DNA of 64,000 bases from Betaproteobacteria bacterium. GTDB lineage: Bacteria > Pseudomonadota > Gammaproteobacteria > Burkholderiales > Methylophilaceae. Of the stretch, positions 1 through 10,050 are shown in pieces (the stretch's first letter is position 1; every line of letters begins with the position of its first letter). The position numbers and the translations under genes were made by a program. The DNA lies in NCBI GenBank assembly GCA_016867975.1, contig VGIC01000002.1, positions 38,648 to 102,647 on the forward strand, read 5' to 3'. The notes below the pieces were generated by a model. It was given only the letters and a program-made list of their open reading frames with translations, made no database searches and was not told the DNA's origin.

Positions 1-342
1 CGAATAGACCCTTTTAGTGGCAACAAGGCTTTTCATGAAGGTTTGGATTTTACTGCATCCACAGGTGCGCCCATTTATGCAGCGGCTGAAGGGATCGTTT
101 CTTCCGCAGAAGTGACACCCGATTATGGTAGAATCATCAAGGTTGATCATGGGGCTGGTTTGGAAACGCGCTATGCACATGCCTCAAGGTTGCTGGTGAG
201 TGCTGGTGAGCGCGTGAAAAAAGGTCAGAAAATCGCGGAAGTAGGCAGCACAGGACGTTCCACAGGACCTCATCTGCATTATGAGATCAGATTGCATGGC
301 AGTCCACTAGACCCAAGAAAATATCTTGGCGCGAGAAAGTAG
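1..342 (+). CDS. M23-family peptidoglycan metallopeptidase, C-terminal part (5' end outside window)
   Basis: Frame open from base 1 (RIDPFSGNKAFHEGLDFTASTGAPIYAAAEG...); LytM/M23 motifs GLDF and GPHLHYEI. Confidence 0.88.
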   Translation, partial: RIDPFSGNKAFHEGLDFTASTGAPIYAAAEGIVSSAEVTPDYGRIIKVDHGAGLETRYAHASRLLVSAGERVKKGQKIAEVGSTGRSTGPHLHYEIRLHGSPLDPRKYLGARK

Positions 343-516
343 AGTTTTTTAGTTGTTGGCATTGAAAAGTGCTATGGTAGCCCCCAATTCAGTAAAGTTT
401 ATGGATCCTTCTTGAGTATTGGCAATACGGCAGATTATTCTTCCAAGTTTATTACATCCTCGTCCTCCATTTTTATTCAAAAGCAATTTGACCTTTAGCG
501 GAAAGTCTTTCATTTC

Positions 517-3243
517 ATGATATCCACGTTGTTTAAAAAATTATTCGGTAGCCGTAATGAAAGGCTCGTTAAGCAATACATGCAAAAAGTCCAGCAGATT
601 AATGCGCTGGAGCCATCAATGCAGATGTTGAGTGATGAGCAGTTGCGCGAGAAAACGGCAGAATTCAAGCAACGCTACACCAATGGTGAGTCGCTGGATA
701 AGCTGTTGCCAGAAGCTTTTGCTGTAGTGCGTGAAGGTGGTATTCGCGCGCTGGGGATGCGCCATTTCGATGTGCAGCTGATTGGCGGGATGGTGCTGAA
801 TGCGGGCAAGATTTCAGAGATGCGTACCGGTGAGGGTAAGACGCTGGTTGCTACCTTGCCGGTATATCTGAACGCGCTGACTGGCAAGGGTGTTCACGTG
901 ATTACTGTGAATGATTATCTGGCTAAGCGCGATGCGGAATGGATGGGTAAACTTTACAATTTCTTGGGCTTATCCGTTGGTATCAATCTGTCGCAAATGC
1001 AACATGAAGCCAAACGTCTTGCGTATTCAGCAGATATTACCTATGGCACTAACAATGAGTATGGTTTCGATTATCTGCGCGACAACATGGTATACAGCCG
1101 TGAGGAGCGCGTGCAACGCGGGTTAAGTTATGCATTAATCGATGAGGTGGATTCGATCCTCATCGATGAGGCCCGCACGCCTTTGATTATTTCAGGTCAG
1201 GCTGATGACAGCGTGGCGCTCTACAAGCAGATCAACGAGGTGGCGGCAAAGTTAACGCGTCAGCAGGAAGAAGAGGGTGAAGGTGATTACTGGGTGGATG
1301 AGAAAGCCCAGAATGTTGTCATGTCAGAGCAGGGGCATGAGCATGCGGAGCAAGTGCTCATTGAGGCTGGCTTGTTGGTCGAGGGGTCAAGCCTTTATGA
1401 AGCCTCTAATATTACTTTGGTACACCATTTGTATGCCTCGTTGCGCGCACGTAATTTGTATCAGCGTGATCAACACTATGTGGTGCGCAATGGTGAGATT
1501 GTAATCGTGGATGAGTTTACTGGCCGTATGATGGCGGGTCGCCGTTGGTCAGATGGTTTGCATCAGGCGGTTGAAGCTAAGGAGGGTGTTGAAATTCAGA
1601 AAGAGAATCAAACACTTGCATCGATTACGTTCCAGAACTATTTCCGTATGTACAGCAAACTGTCTGGGATGACGGGGACTGCGGATACTGAGGCCTATGA
1701 ATTTAACCAGATTTATGGATTAGAGACTGTAGTGATTCCGACGCATCGCACGATGCAGCGCGTAGATGCCATGGATAAGGTCTATAGAACTGCCCGAGAA
1801 AAGTATGAGGCAGTGATTTTAGATATTAAGGAGTGCCAGGGTCGTGGTCAGCCGGTGCTGGTGGGGACTACTTCGATCGAAAACTCTGAATTAATCTCCA
1901 ACTTACTTAAAGAGGCAAAATTAGATCACCAAGTCCTAAATGCCAAGCAGCATGAGCGTGAGGCACATATCATTGAGCAGGCAGGGCAGCCAGGAATGGT
2001 CACGATCGCAACCAATATGGCGGGGCGAGGCACGGATATTGTACTGGGCGGCAATCCTGAATCCGATATCCACTTGGTACAGACCGATGTCGCATTGAGT
2101 GATACAGAAAAAGAATCGCGCATTGCGGCAATTAAAACGGAGTGGAAAGTGCGCCATGACGCGGTACTGGCGGCGGGAGGCTTGCATATCGTAGGTACTG
2201 AACGGCATGAGTCGCGGCGTGTCGACAATCAGTTGCGCGGTCGTTCTGGGCGTCAGGGGGATGTGGGCTCTAGTCGTTTCTATCTGTCCTTGGAAGATCA
2301 GCTGTTGCGTATATTTGCATCGGACCGTGTGTCAGTGATTATGGAAAAACTCAATATGCCGGATGGTGAGGCTATTGAGCATCCTTGGGTGACGCGTGCA
2401 ATCGAAAATGCACAACGCAAAGTTGAGGGGCGTAACTTTGATATCCGTAAACAGTTACTTGAGTTCGATGATGTGTCGAATGATCAGCGTAAGGTAGTGT
2501 ACGAGCAGCGCAATGAATTGCTGGACGCGACAGATATTGGTGAGACCATCAAGGCGATGCGTGAAGATGTGCTCGTGACGATGATGGCGACACATATCCC
2601 ACCTGACAGTGTTGAGGAGTTATGGGATGTGTCAGCGCTAGAGCGTGAACTGAAGTCTGAAATCGGTTTGGATATTCTGCTACAAAAAATGCTGGAAGAT
2701 AATCCGGATCTGCATGAGGAAACGCTGCGTCAGCGTATTCTTGATGCAGCCAATGCTACATATCAGGCGAAAGAGGATCTCGCCAGCGCTGATATCTTGC
2801 GTCAATTCGAGCGGTCCGTCATGTTGCAGAGCTTGGATGTCCATTGGCGTGAGCATTTGGCGGCTTTGGATCATTTGCGTCAGGGGATTCATTTGCGTTC
2901 TTACGCACAGAAGAATCCTAAACAGGAATATAAGCGTGAAGCGTTCGAGCTGTTTGAAGCGCTATTAAATACGGTGAAGCGTGAAGTCACGAAAGTGACT
3001 ATGTTGGTGCAGGTGAGGACTGAGGCGGATGTAGAAGCGGTAGAGAGGCCTGCCGACGTCGAGAACGTACATTATCAACATGCAGACTATGATGAGGCCT
3101 TGGCCAACCCAACGGATGAAGAGCAAGTATTATTGGCTCAAGGTCGACCTGTTTTTCGCGAGGGAGCTAAAGTTGGCCGTAATGACCCTTGTCCGTGTGG
3201 CTCTGGCAGGAAATACAAGCAGTGCCACGGCGCTTTAAGTTAA
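517..3243 (+). CDS. secA: Preprotein translocase subunit SecA
   Basis: 908 aa; [34 protein letters not shown]-terminal SEC-C zinc motif [14 protein letters not shown]. Confidence 0.98.
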   Translation: MISTLFKKLFGSRNERLVKQYMQKVQQINALEPSMQMLSDEQLREKTAEFKQRYTNGESLDKLLPEAFAVVREGGIRALGMRHFDVQLIGGMVLNAGKISEMRTGEGKTLVATLPVYLNALTGKGVHVITVNDYLAKRDAEWMGKLYNFLGLSVGINLSQMQHEAKRLAYSADITYGTNNEYGFDYLRDNMVYSREERVQRGLSYALIDEVDSILIDEARTPLIISGQADDSVALYKQINEVAAKLTRQQEEEGEGDYWVDEKAQNVVMSEQGHEHAEQVLIEAGLLVEGSSLYEASNITLVHHLYASLRARNLYQRDQHYVVRNGEIVIVDEFTGRMMAGRRWSDGLHQAVEAKEGVEIQKENQTLASITFQNYFRMYSKLSGMTGTADTEAYEFNQIYGLETVVIPTHRTMQRVDAMDKVYRTAREKYEAVILDIKECQGRGQPVLVGTTSIENSELISNLLKEAKLDHQVLNAKQHEREAHIIEQAGQPGMVTIATNMAGRGTDIVLGGNPESDIHLVQTDVALSDTEKESRIAAIKTEWKVRHDAVLAAGGLHIVGTERHESRRVDNQLRGRSGRQGDVGSSRFYLSLEDQLLRIFASDRVSVIMEKLNMPDGEAIEHPWVTRAIENAQRKVEGRNFDIRKQLLEFDDVSNDQRKVVYEQRNELLDATDIGETIKAMREDVLVTMMATHIPPDSVEELWDVSALERELKSEIGLDILLQKMLEDNPDLHEETLRQRILDAANATYQAKEDLASADILRQFERSVMLQSLDVHWREHLAALDHLRQGIHLRSYAQKNPKQEYKREAFELFEALLNTVKREVTKVTMLVQVRTEADVEAVERPADVENVHYQHADYDEALANPTDEEQVLLAQGRPVFREGAKVGRNDPCPCGSGRKYKQCHGALS

Positions 3244-3536
3244 TCAATAAATTCAATGTTATTAAGTTTTCTTAACGTGATATATTGTTGTCCAATTGTT
3301 ATGCTATTGGGCAACATGGCTGGCGAGTTAGGTGGAGTTAGGCAGCGAACATAGTGAGCTGTTAGAAGGCGGTGACGTGCTGTTGTTTAGTCGTGACGGC
3401 ATTTTCAGGTCCGTGGTGTAGCATTCGCTATGCTGTCCTTTACCTTGGTTGGCGCAGGTTGATTGAGCCCCTACTCCGACAGCGATGCTCGCCGCTGCTT
3501 TTGGAGTTGCGCATCAACAATTAAGGTTGCATAGCC

Positions 3537-4703
3537 TTAATCGTTATTGTTGATAGGCTGGGGGCGTTTGCCAATGGTCACCATGATGTTGATGACTTTC
3601 TTTGTGCGAGCAATCTGTAGAGTGGCTGGTTGGTTGGGCTTCAAAGCAGCAATCAAATTGAGCATGCTACTGCTGTCGGCGACAGTCTTCCCTTCGATGC
3701 TTAATAAAATATCGCCAGGGAGTATGCCGGCATTGTGCGCAGGTCCTCCGCGTAATACACCTGCAATCAGCGCCCCTCTCACATGACCTAGCTTGAAAGA
3801 TTCAGCGAGTTCAGGCGTGATGTCTTGCGCCTCTATGCCTATCCATCCGCGCGTAACAGCGCCTTGGCTGATAATCTGCTCCATTACTTGGCGTGCCAGT
3901 GTTGCTGGAATGGCGAAACCAATGCCCATAGATCCGCCATCGCGTGAGTATATGGCACTGTTAATTCCGACAAGGTCACCATTGACATCAATTAAAGCGC
4001 CACCTGAGTTGCCTGGGTTAATAGAAGCATCTGTCTGGATGAAGTTCTCAAAGATATTAATGCCAAGGTGATTGCGTCCCAGAGCGCTTACGATGCCTTG
4101 CGTGACGGTCTGCCCCACACCAAATGGATTGCCGATAGCTAGCACCACATCGCCTACATTGAGTTGATCTGAGCTTGAAAAAGAAATAGCGGGCAAGTGT
4201 TCGGTCTCTACTTTGATGACAGCCAAGTCTGTATCAGGGTCGGTGCCAACAATCTTGGCAGACAATTTTCTACCATCTGAAAGTGCGACCTCGATTTGAT
4301 CGGCGGCGGCGATAACGTGGTTGTTAGTGAGTACGAATCCCTGCTCGCTGACAATGACGCCTGAACCCAAGCTGCTCTCGGGTTGTGAGGAGGGGGTGTT
4401 ATCAAACTGCTCGCCAAAGAAATGGCGAAATATCGGATCATCCCAATATTTTTGATACGGGCTGACCGTTGGTTTGTTGCTTGTGAAGATATTAACAATG
4501 GCGGGCATCGCCTTTTTTGCTGCAACACGATATGAGCCTGATGCCGATGATGTTGGGGAGGTCACTTGTTTGATGACTACAATGGACTCTTTTTTATCCA
4601 GAAAATCCGGATAAAAAATGTGTAACACGAACAGTAGCCCTAGGCAGGCAGTGGTGGCTTGGGCAAAGGTAAGCCATAATTTTTTGGGAAGTGAAAGATT
4701 CAT
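3537..4703 (-). CDS. HtrA/DegS-type periplasmic serine protease with one PDZ domain
   Basis: 388 aa; N-terminal hydrophobic anchor, TNNHV, DPDTDLAV, INPGNSGGALID catalytic motif, single C-terminal PDZ. Confidence 0.92.
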   Translation of the reverse strand: MNLSLPKKLWLTFAQATTACLGLLFVLHIFYPDFLDKKESIVVIKQVTSPTSSASGSYRVAAKKAMPAIVNIFTSNKPTVSPYQKYWDDPIFRHFFGEQFDNTPSSQPESSLGSGVIVSEQGFVLTNNHVIAAADQIEVALSDGRKLSAKIVGTDPDTDLAVIKVETEHLPAISFSSSDQLNVGDVVLAIGNPFGVGQTVTQGIVSALGRNHLGINIFENFIQTDASINPGNSGGALIDVNGDLVGINSAIYSRDGGSMGIGFAIPATLARQVMEQIISQGAVTRGWIGIEAQDITPELAESFKLGHVRGALIAGVLRGGPAHNAGILPGDILLSIEGKTVADSSSMLNLIAALKPNQPATLQIARTKKVINIMVTIGKRPQPINNND

Positions 4704-4843
4704 TCTGTTCAGTCAATGTGATTCAAAATTTAAATGGTCAAGCTAAAGTAAAGCCGCTTCTTATCAATTCAGTGGAAACTGATTTAATATTAAGGGTGTT
4801 AGGCAGAAATACAATGTCAGTCCATCATTAAGGTAGCAATAAA

Positions 4844-5593
4844 ATGGTAAAAATCAATGAATTATCTCATTATACACAACAACTTATGCAGGCAGAGAGA
4901 TTCAAAGATTATTGCCCGAATGGATTGCAAGTTGAGGGGCGGGAGGAGATTAGAAAAATTGTGACAGGTGTTACAGCAAGTATGGCATTGTTAGAGGCAG
5001 CCCATCGGGCAGAGGCGGATTTGATTTTGGTGCATCATGGTTATTTTTGGCGTAATGAAGACGCGAGAATCATCGGCATCAAGCGCAACAGAATTCACTT
5101 TTTGTTGAGCAATCACTTAAATCTTATGGCCTATCATCTGCCGTTGGATGCCCATCCAGAGTTGGGAAATAATGTGCAATTCGGTCAATTGTTGGGTTTA
5201 ACCCCGGTTGATTATTTGGGGGAAGCAAGCCTTGTTGCAGTCGGAGACTTGGGTCAGGCAATCCCTTTGTCTAGTTTGGTCGAAAAATTAAAAGTACAAT
5301 TAGAACGTCAGCCCATGCTTATAGGGGACCCTCAGCAGATGGTTCGTCGCGTGGCTTGGTGTACAGGCGCAGCCCAAGGGTATATGGATGTGGCGATCGC
5401 ATCGGGTGTGGATGTGTATATCAGTGGTGAAGTTTCAGAGCAAACGACGCATCAGGCGCTGGAGAGTGGGGTGTCGTACATCGCGGCTGGACATCACGCC
5501 ACAGAGCGTTATGGTATACAGGCGCTCGGTCATCATTTAGCTGAGAGGTTTGATTTGGAGCATGAGTTTATAGACATTAAAAATCCCGTTTAA
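4844..5593 (+). CDS. Nif3-like dinuclear metal centre hexameric protein (YbgI family)
   Basis: 249 aa; DYCPNGLQVEG, LILVHHGYFW, GHHATERYG motifs. Confidence 0.9.
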   Translation: MVKINELSHYTQQLMQAERFKDYCPNGLQVEGREEIRKIVTGVTASMALLEAAHRAEADLILVHHGYFWRNEDARIIGIKRNRIHFLLSNHLNLMAYHLPLDAHPELGNNVQFGQLLGLTPVDYLGEASLVAVGDLGQAIPLSSLVEKLKVQLERQPMLIGDPQQMVRRVAWCTGAAQGYMDVAIASGVDVYISGEVSEQTTHQALESGVSYIAAGHHATERYGIQALGHHLAERFDLEHEFIDIKNPV

Positions 5594-5732
5594 TCTTTTC
5601 ATTTCAGTCACTTATAAAATAACCCTTTAATTTAACATTTGAAAATTGTATAATTCCTGCTTTTAGAACGATGAAATTGCTCCCAAAAAAAGCGAGATCA
5701 TTTTTAAATAATCCTTTATGCATGGGGAAAAC

Positions 5733-6371
5733 ATGTCAGATAAGCAGAACAGTCAGCACCAGGCGGTTTCGCCAGTATGCTGCGCCAGTCAGGTAGATTT
5801 TGAAAAGCGTAATTTTTTGATTGCGACATCGGCGGTGGGTGCTTTGGGGTGCGCGGCGGTGGCTGTGCCGTTCGTTAAGAGTATGACGCCAAGTGAGCGT
5901 GCAAAAGCGGCTGGTGCGCCGGTGGAGGTGGATATCAGCAAGCTTCAGCCAGGCACCATGATGACAGCTGAATGGCGTGGACAGCCGGTTTGGGTGATCA
6001 ATCGCACCGATGAGATGACGGCGGAACTTGCTAAGCATCATGATCAGCTATCTGATCCCGCTAGCGAAGTGACTTCACAACAACCCGGATATTGTAAAAA
6101 TGCCAGTCGATCAATTAAGCCGAACATTGCGGTTGTTGTGGGAATCTGCACACACTTGGGTTGTTCACCAACTGAAAAAATGCAACGCGGTGGTGATATG
6201 GGTGAGAGCTGGATGGGTGGGTTCTTCTGTCCGTGCCATGGCTCTAAGTTTGATCTGGCTGGCCGAGTGTTTAAGGGGTCTCCTGCCCCGATTAATTTGG
6301 TTGTGCCACCGCATAAGTATCTGAGTGAGACTACCTTACTCATTGGCGTTGACTCTGAAGACAAGGCTTAA
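5733..6371 (+). CDS. petA: Ubiquinol-cytochrome c reductase iron-sulfur (Rieske) subunit
   Basis: Rieske motifs CTHLGCSP and CPCHGSKFD; followed by cytochrome b and c1. ORF track start 5718; 5733 (MSDKQ) is the likelier start. Confidence 0.95.
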   Translation: MSDKQNSQHQAVSPVCCASQVDFEKRNFLIATSAVGALGCAAVAVPFVKSMTPSERAKAAGAPVEVDISKLQPGTMMTAEWRGQPVWVINRTDEMTAELAKHHDQLSDPASEVTSQQPGYCKNASRSIKPNIAVVVGICTHLGCSPTEKMQRGGDMGESWMGGFFCPCHGSKFDLAGRVFKGSPAPINLVVPPHKYLSETTLLIGVDSEDKA

Positions 6372-6376
6372 TCATC

Positions 6377-7663
6377 ATGACGGATAAAAATCAAAACAAA
6401 TTGGATTGTGTGCTGAATTGGGTGGATGAGCGTTTTCCGCTCACCAGCAATATTAAGGCTCATCTAACGGAATATTACGCACCTAAAAACTTTAACTTTT
6501 GGTATTTCTTTGGATCACTTGCGCTATTGGTGCTGGTCTTGCAGATACTAACGGGTATTTTTCTGACGATGCACTATAAGCCAGATGCTGATTTAGCGTT
6601 CGGTTCGGTTGAGTACATCATGCGTGACGTACCTTGGGGTTGGCTCATTCGTTATATGCACTCTACGGGGGCTTCCATGTTCTTTGTAGTGGTGTATTTG
6701 CATATGTTTCGCGGTTTGCTTTATGGGTCGTATCGTCAGCCACGAGAGTTGATTTGGCTGTTTGGCGTGGCGATTTTCTTGGCGCTTATGGGCGAGGCGT
6801 TCTTTGGATATTTGTTGCCTTGGGGGCAAATGTCCTATTGGGGAGCTCAGGTGATTGTGAATTTGTTTTCGACGATTCCTTTTATTGGTCCCGATGTTTC
6901 AGAGTGGCTACGAGGTGATTATCTGGTTTCTGATGCAACGTTGAACCGCTTCTTTGCGTTTCATGTGATTGCTTTGCCATTCGTTTTGGTGGGTTTGGTA
7001 GTGGCGCACTTGATTGCATTGCATGAAGTTGGCTCGAACAATCCAGATGGAATCGAAATTAAGAAGTTAAAAGATAAGGATACGGGCATCCCATTGGATG
7101 GCATTCCTTTTCATCCATACTATACGGTGAAAGATCTGGTGGGAGTGTCAGCGTTCCTGATCGTATTCTCCGCGATTATGTTCTTTGCGCCCGAGATGGG
7201 GGGGTATTTCCTGGAAGCGAACAACTTCATTCCAGCTGATCCCCTTAAAACGCCAGCGCACATTGCGCCAGTTTGGTACTTCACGCCTTATTACTCTATA
7301 TTGCGGGCTGTTCCACCGATCCTGAATTCTCAGTTTCCTGGCGTTGCGGCCATGGGCTTGTCTGTTGTTGCATTCGCATTCTTGCCTTGGTTGGATAAGA
7401 GTCCGGTGAAGTCAATACGCTATCGTGGCACATTGTATAAAGGCTGGTTGGTTGCATTTGTAGTGAGCTTCCTTGTGCTGGGTTATTTGGGGACCGTTCC
7501 ATCCAATGTTTGGGGGCAGTTTGGCCCAGTGTTGGGCGGAGCTGACCGTGCTACAGTTGTTGCACGTACCTTTACAATTATTTACTTCTTGTTCTTTATC
7601 TTGATGCCTTGGTACACCAGGAAAGATAAAACCAAGCCAGTGCCAGAAAGAGTAACGGGGTAA
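6377..7663 (+). CDS. petB: Cytochrome b of the bc1 complex
   Basis: 428 aa; GYLLPWGQMSYWGAQVI, PEMGGYFLEANNF, multiple TM segments. Confidence 0.96.
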   Translation: MTDKNQNKLDCVLNWVDERFPLTSNIKAHLTEYYAPKNFNFWYFFGSLALLVLVLQILTGIFLTMHYKPDADLAFGSVEYIMRDVPWGWLIRYMHSTGASMFFVVVYLHMFRGLLYGSYRQPRELIWLFGVAIFLALMGEAFFGYLLPWGQMSYWGAQVIVNLFSTIPFIGPDVSEWLRGDYLVSDATLNRFFAFHVIALPFVLVGLVVAHLIALHEVGSNNPDGIEIKKLKDKDTGIPLDGIPFHPYYTVKDLVGVSAFLIVFSAIMFFAPEMGGYFLEANNFIPADPLKTPAHIAPVWYFTPYYSILRAVPPILNSQFPGVAAMGLSVVAFAFLPWLDKSPVKSIRYRGTLYKGWLVAFVVSFLVLGYLGTVPSNVWGQFGPVLGGADRATVVARTFTIIYFLFFILMPWYTRKDKTKPVPERVTG

Positions 7664-7668
7664 TTAAC

Positions 7669-8379
7669 ATGAAATCTCTAACAAAAATGAAGAAAGTTTT
7701 ATGGCTTTTGGTGTTAATGCCTTTGGTCGCCTTTGCTAGCCAGGAGGTGCATCTAGATAAAGCGCCAGTGGATGCTTCGAATCATGAGTCGTTGCAGCGT
7801 GGTGCACGCACTTTTGTTAATTACTGTTTGAATTGCCATAGTGCAAACTACATGCGTTATAACCGTTTGTTGGAAATTGGTTTGACAGAAAAGCAGATCA
7901 AGGAAAATCTGCTTTTTGCGGGTGACAAAGTAGGGGACACCATGAAGGTTGCTATCAATAAAAAAGATGCTGCCAAATGGTTTGGTGCAGCGCCTCCTGA
8001 CTTGTCAGTTGAGGTGCGCGCGCGCGGTGCTGACTGGGTTTACACCTATATGCGCGGTTTTTACCGTGACTATTCTCGCCCGTCTGGATGGAATAATACG
8101 GTGTTTGATAAAGTGGGGATGCCTCATGTGCTCTATGCGTTGCAAGGTGAGCAGGAGCTTGATCACGAAACGCACCAGTTAAAGCTGGTGAAGCCTGGCG
8201 CGCTCTCCGTTGATGAGTATGATGCCTTGGTGGCTGATTTAACTAATTTTATGGCTTATATGGCTGAGCCAGCTAAACAGCAGCGTCATCAATTGGGCTG
8301 GTTTGTTTTGGCGTTCCTGGGCTTGTTGCTTGTGCTGACATATAAACTGAAGAAAGCCTACTGGAAGGAAGTGCATTAA
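7669..8379 (+). CDS. petC: Cytochrome c1
   Basis: 236 aa; signal peptide, CLNCH haem motif, C-terminal TM; third gene of petABC. Confidence 0.94.
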   Translation: MKSLTKMKKVLWLLVLMPLVAFASQEVHLDKAPVDASNHESLQRGARTFVNYCLNCHSANYMRYNRLLEIGLTEKQIKENLLFAGDKVGDTMKVAINKKDAAKWFGAAPPDLSVEVRARGADWVYTYMRGFYRDYSRPSGWNNTVFDKVGMPHVLYALQGEQELDHETHQLKLVKPGALSVDEYDALVADLTNFMAYMAEPAKQQRHQLGWFVLAFLGLLLVLTYKLKKAYWKEVH

Positions 8380-8381
8380 TT

Positions 8382-8981
8382 ATGATGACGTTATATTCTG
8401 GGACGACTGATCCCTATAGCCATCGTTGCCGCATCGTGTTGTTTGAGAAGGGAATGGACTTTCAGGTCATTGACGTGGACTTGGCAAACAAGCCAGAAGA
8501 TTTGGCGGTAATTAATCCGTATAACCATGTGCCAGTTTTGGTGGAGCGTGACTTGGTGTTGTCTGAGGCGAATATTATCAATGAATATATCGACGAGCGT
8601 TTCCCTCATCCTCAGTTAATGCCGCCTGATCCTGTGATGCGCGCGCGCGCGCGATTGTTCTTGCATGGCTTTGAGAAGGATTTATTCAGTCACATTGCAG
8701 ACATTGAGTCTGGTGATGAAGAGCGGGCTTCTAAAGCGCGTGTAATCATTCGTGACAACTTGACACAGCTGGTTCCGATTTTTTCCAAGCAGAATTATTT
8801 GTTAGGTGACGATTATTCGATGCTGGATGTAGCGGTGACACCGCTATTGTGGAGGCTGGGTCATTATGGGATTGAATTGCCAAATCAGGCAGCGCCCATC
8901 TTGAAGTATGCCGAGCGTCTATTTTCAAGACCTTTGTATGCTGATGCGATGACACCATCGGAAAAAGCAATGCGTAAATAG
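8382..8981 (+). CDS. sspA: Stringent starvation protein A (GST fold)
   Basis: 199 aa; YSGTTDPYSHRCRIVLFEKGMDF; adjacent sspB. Confidence 0.93.
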   Translation: MMTLYSGTTDPYSHRCRIVLFEKGMDFQVIDVDLANKPEDLAVINPYNHVPVLVERDLVLSEANIINEYIDERFPHPQLMPPDPVMRARARLFLHGFEKDLFSHIADIESGDEERASKARVIIRDNLTQLVPIFSKQNYLLGDDYSMLDVAVTPLLWRLGHYGIELPNQAAPILKYAERLFSRPLYADAMTPSEKAMRK

Positions 8982-9018
8982 TGAATCATTGCCTGATAGT
9001 GCTCTGAATCACGCGTAA

Positions 9019-9435
9019 GTGGTCAATATGTCCAATCTGATCTCAACGAAACCTTATTTGATACGAGCCATTCATGAGTGGTGTGTAGATAACAATCTCA
9101 CACCGCATTTGGTTGTGGCAGTAAATGCACAGACCATGGTGCCCATGGCTTATGTCAAAGAAGGTGAAATCGTACTGAATATCAGTTATGGAGCAACCAA
9201 AGATTTGCATATCGACAATCAATCCATCGTGTTCTCAGCGCGATTTGGTGGAGTTTCGCAAAATTTGTTTATCCCGATGGGAGCAGTTGGGGGTATTTTT
9301 GCGCGCGAGAATGGGCAGGGGATGTTCTTTGAGGGGTCCTTGCCTGAGGAAAGTTTGCATCAGGAGCCGCTGGCAGGTGCTTCAGCAGAGAAAGTACAGG
9401 CCAGCAAGAAGCCGACTCTTACTGTCGTTAAATAA
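9019..9435 (+). CDS. sspB: ClpXP protease specificity-enhancing factor SspB
   Basis: 138 aa; STKPYLIRAIHEWCVDNNLTPHL, FSARFGGVSQNLFIPMGAV. Confidence 0.93.
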   Translation: MVNMSNLISTKPYLIRAIHEWCVDNNLTPHLVVAVNAQTMVPMAYVKEGEIVLNISYGATKDLHIDNQSIVFSARFGGVSQNLFIPMGAVGGIFARENGQGMFFEGSLPEESLHQEPLAGASAEKVQASKKPTLTVVK

Positions 9436-9456
9436 GTGAACTTTTTATAAAATCAC

Positions 9457-9484
9457 TTAACATTTTCTAAAATCTCAGTATAAT
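9457..9484 (+). promoter_or_regulatory. Putative sigma70 promoter of the tRNA-tuf operon
   Basis: TTAACA - 16 nt - TATAAT, 18 nt upstream of tRNA-Thr. Confidence 0.6.
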
Positions 9485-9501
9485 ACGCAACTCAATTTAA
9501 C

Positions 9502-9577
9502 GCCGGATTAGCTCAGTTGGTAGAGCAGCGCACTTGTAATGCGAAGGTCGTCAGTTCGATTCCGACATCCGGCACCA
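9502..9577 (+). tRNA. tRNA-Thr (TGT)
   Basis: Cloverleaf GCCGGAT...ATCCGGC, anticodon TGT, T-loop TTCGATT, encoded CCA. Confidence 0.97.
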
Positions 9578-9652
9578 AATTCTTGAACTTTATCCTATTC
9601 ATTTTTATTTGACGGTCTGTTGAATATTAATCAATAGACACGGGTTCGGTTT

Positions 9653-9737
9653 GGAGGGGTGGCCGAGTGGTTAAAGGCGACGGACTGTAAATCCGTTCTC
9701 TCAGAGTACGAAGGTTCGAATCCTTCCCCCTCCACCA
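9653..9737 (+). tRNA. tRNA-Tyr (GTA)
   Basis: 85 nt class II tRNA; GGAGGGG...CCCCTCC acceptor, anticodon GTA, long variable arm, CCA. Confidence 0.97.
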
Positions 9738-9796
9738 ATGTATTTAGTGTATTTAGTTTTGAGCTGTAAGCGTGGGCTTTAAGTTTGTATCGGTGC

Positions 9797-9872
9797 GCGG
9801 GTGTAGCTCAGCTGGTAGAGCACTTGCCTTCCAAGCAAGATGTCGCGAGTTCGAACCTCGTCGCCCGCTCCA
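9797..9872 (+). tRNA. tRNA-Gly (TCC)
   Basis: GCGGGTG/CGCCCGC acceptor stem, anticodon TCC, TTCGAAC T-loop, CCA. Confidence 0.97.
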
Positions 9873-9894
9873 ATTGGCTGGGTAGCATTTGAAT

Positions 9895-9969
<75 letters not shown>

Positions 9970-10050
9970 TAAATTTGATGGTAATTTGAGCAAGTTTTAT
10001 TAATTTTAATAAAACTTATGGTTAATAAAATATTGTAAAGGACTTGAGTA

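Noticed and set aside
5736-6364. Minus-strand ORFs of 101 and 106 aa opposite petA
   Set aside because: Shadow ORFs of a well-supported Rieske gene.
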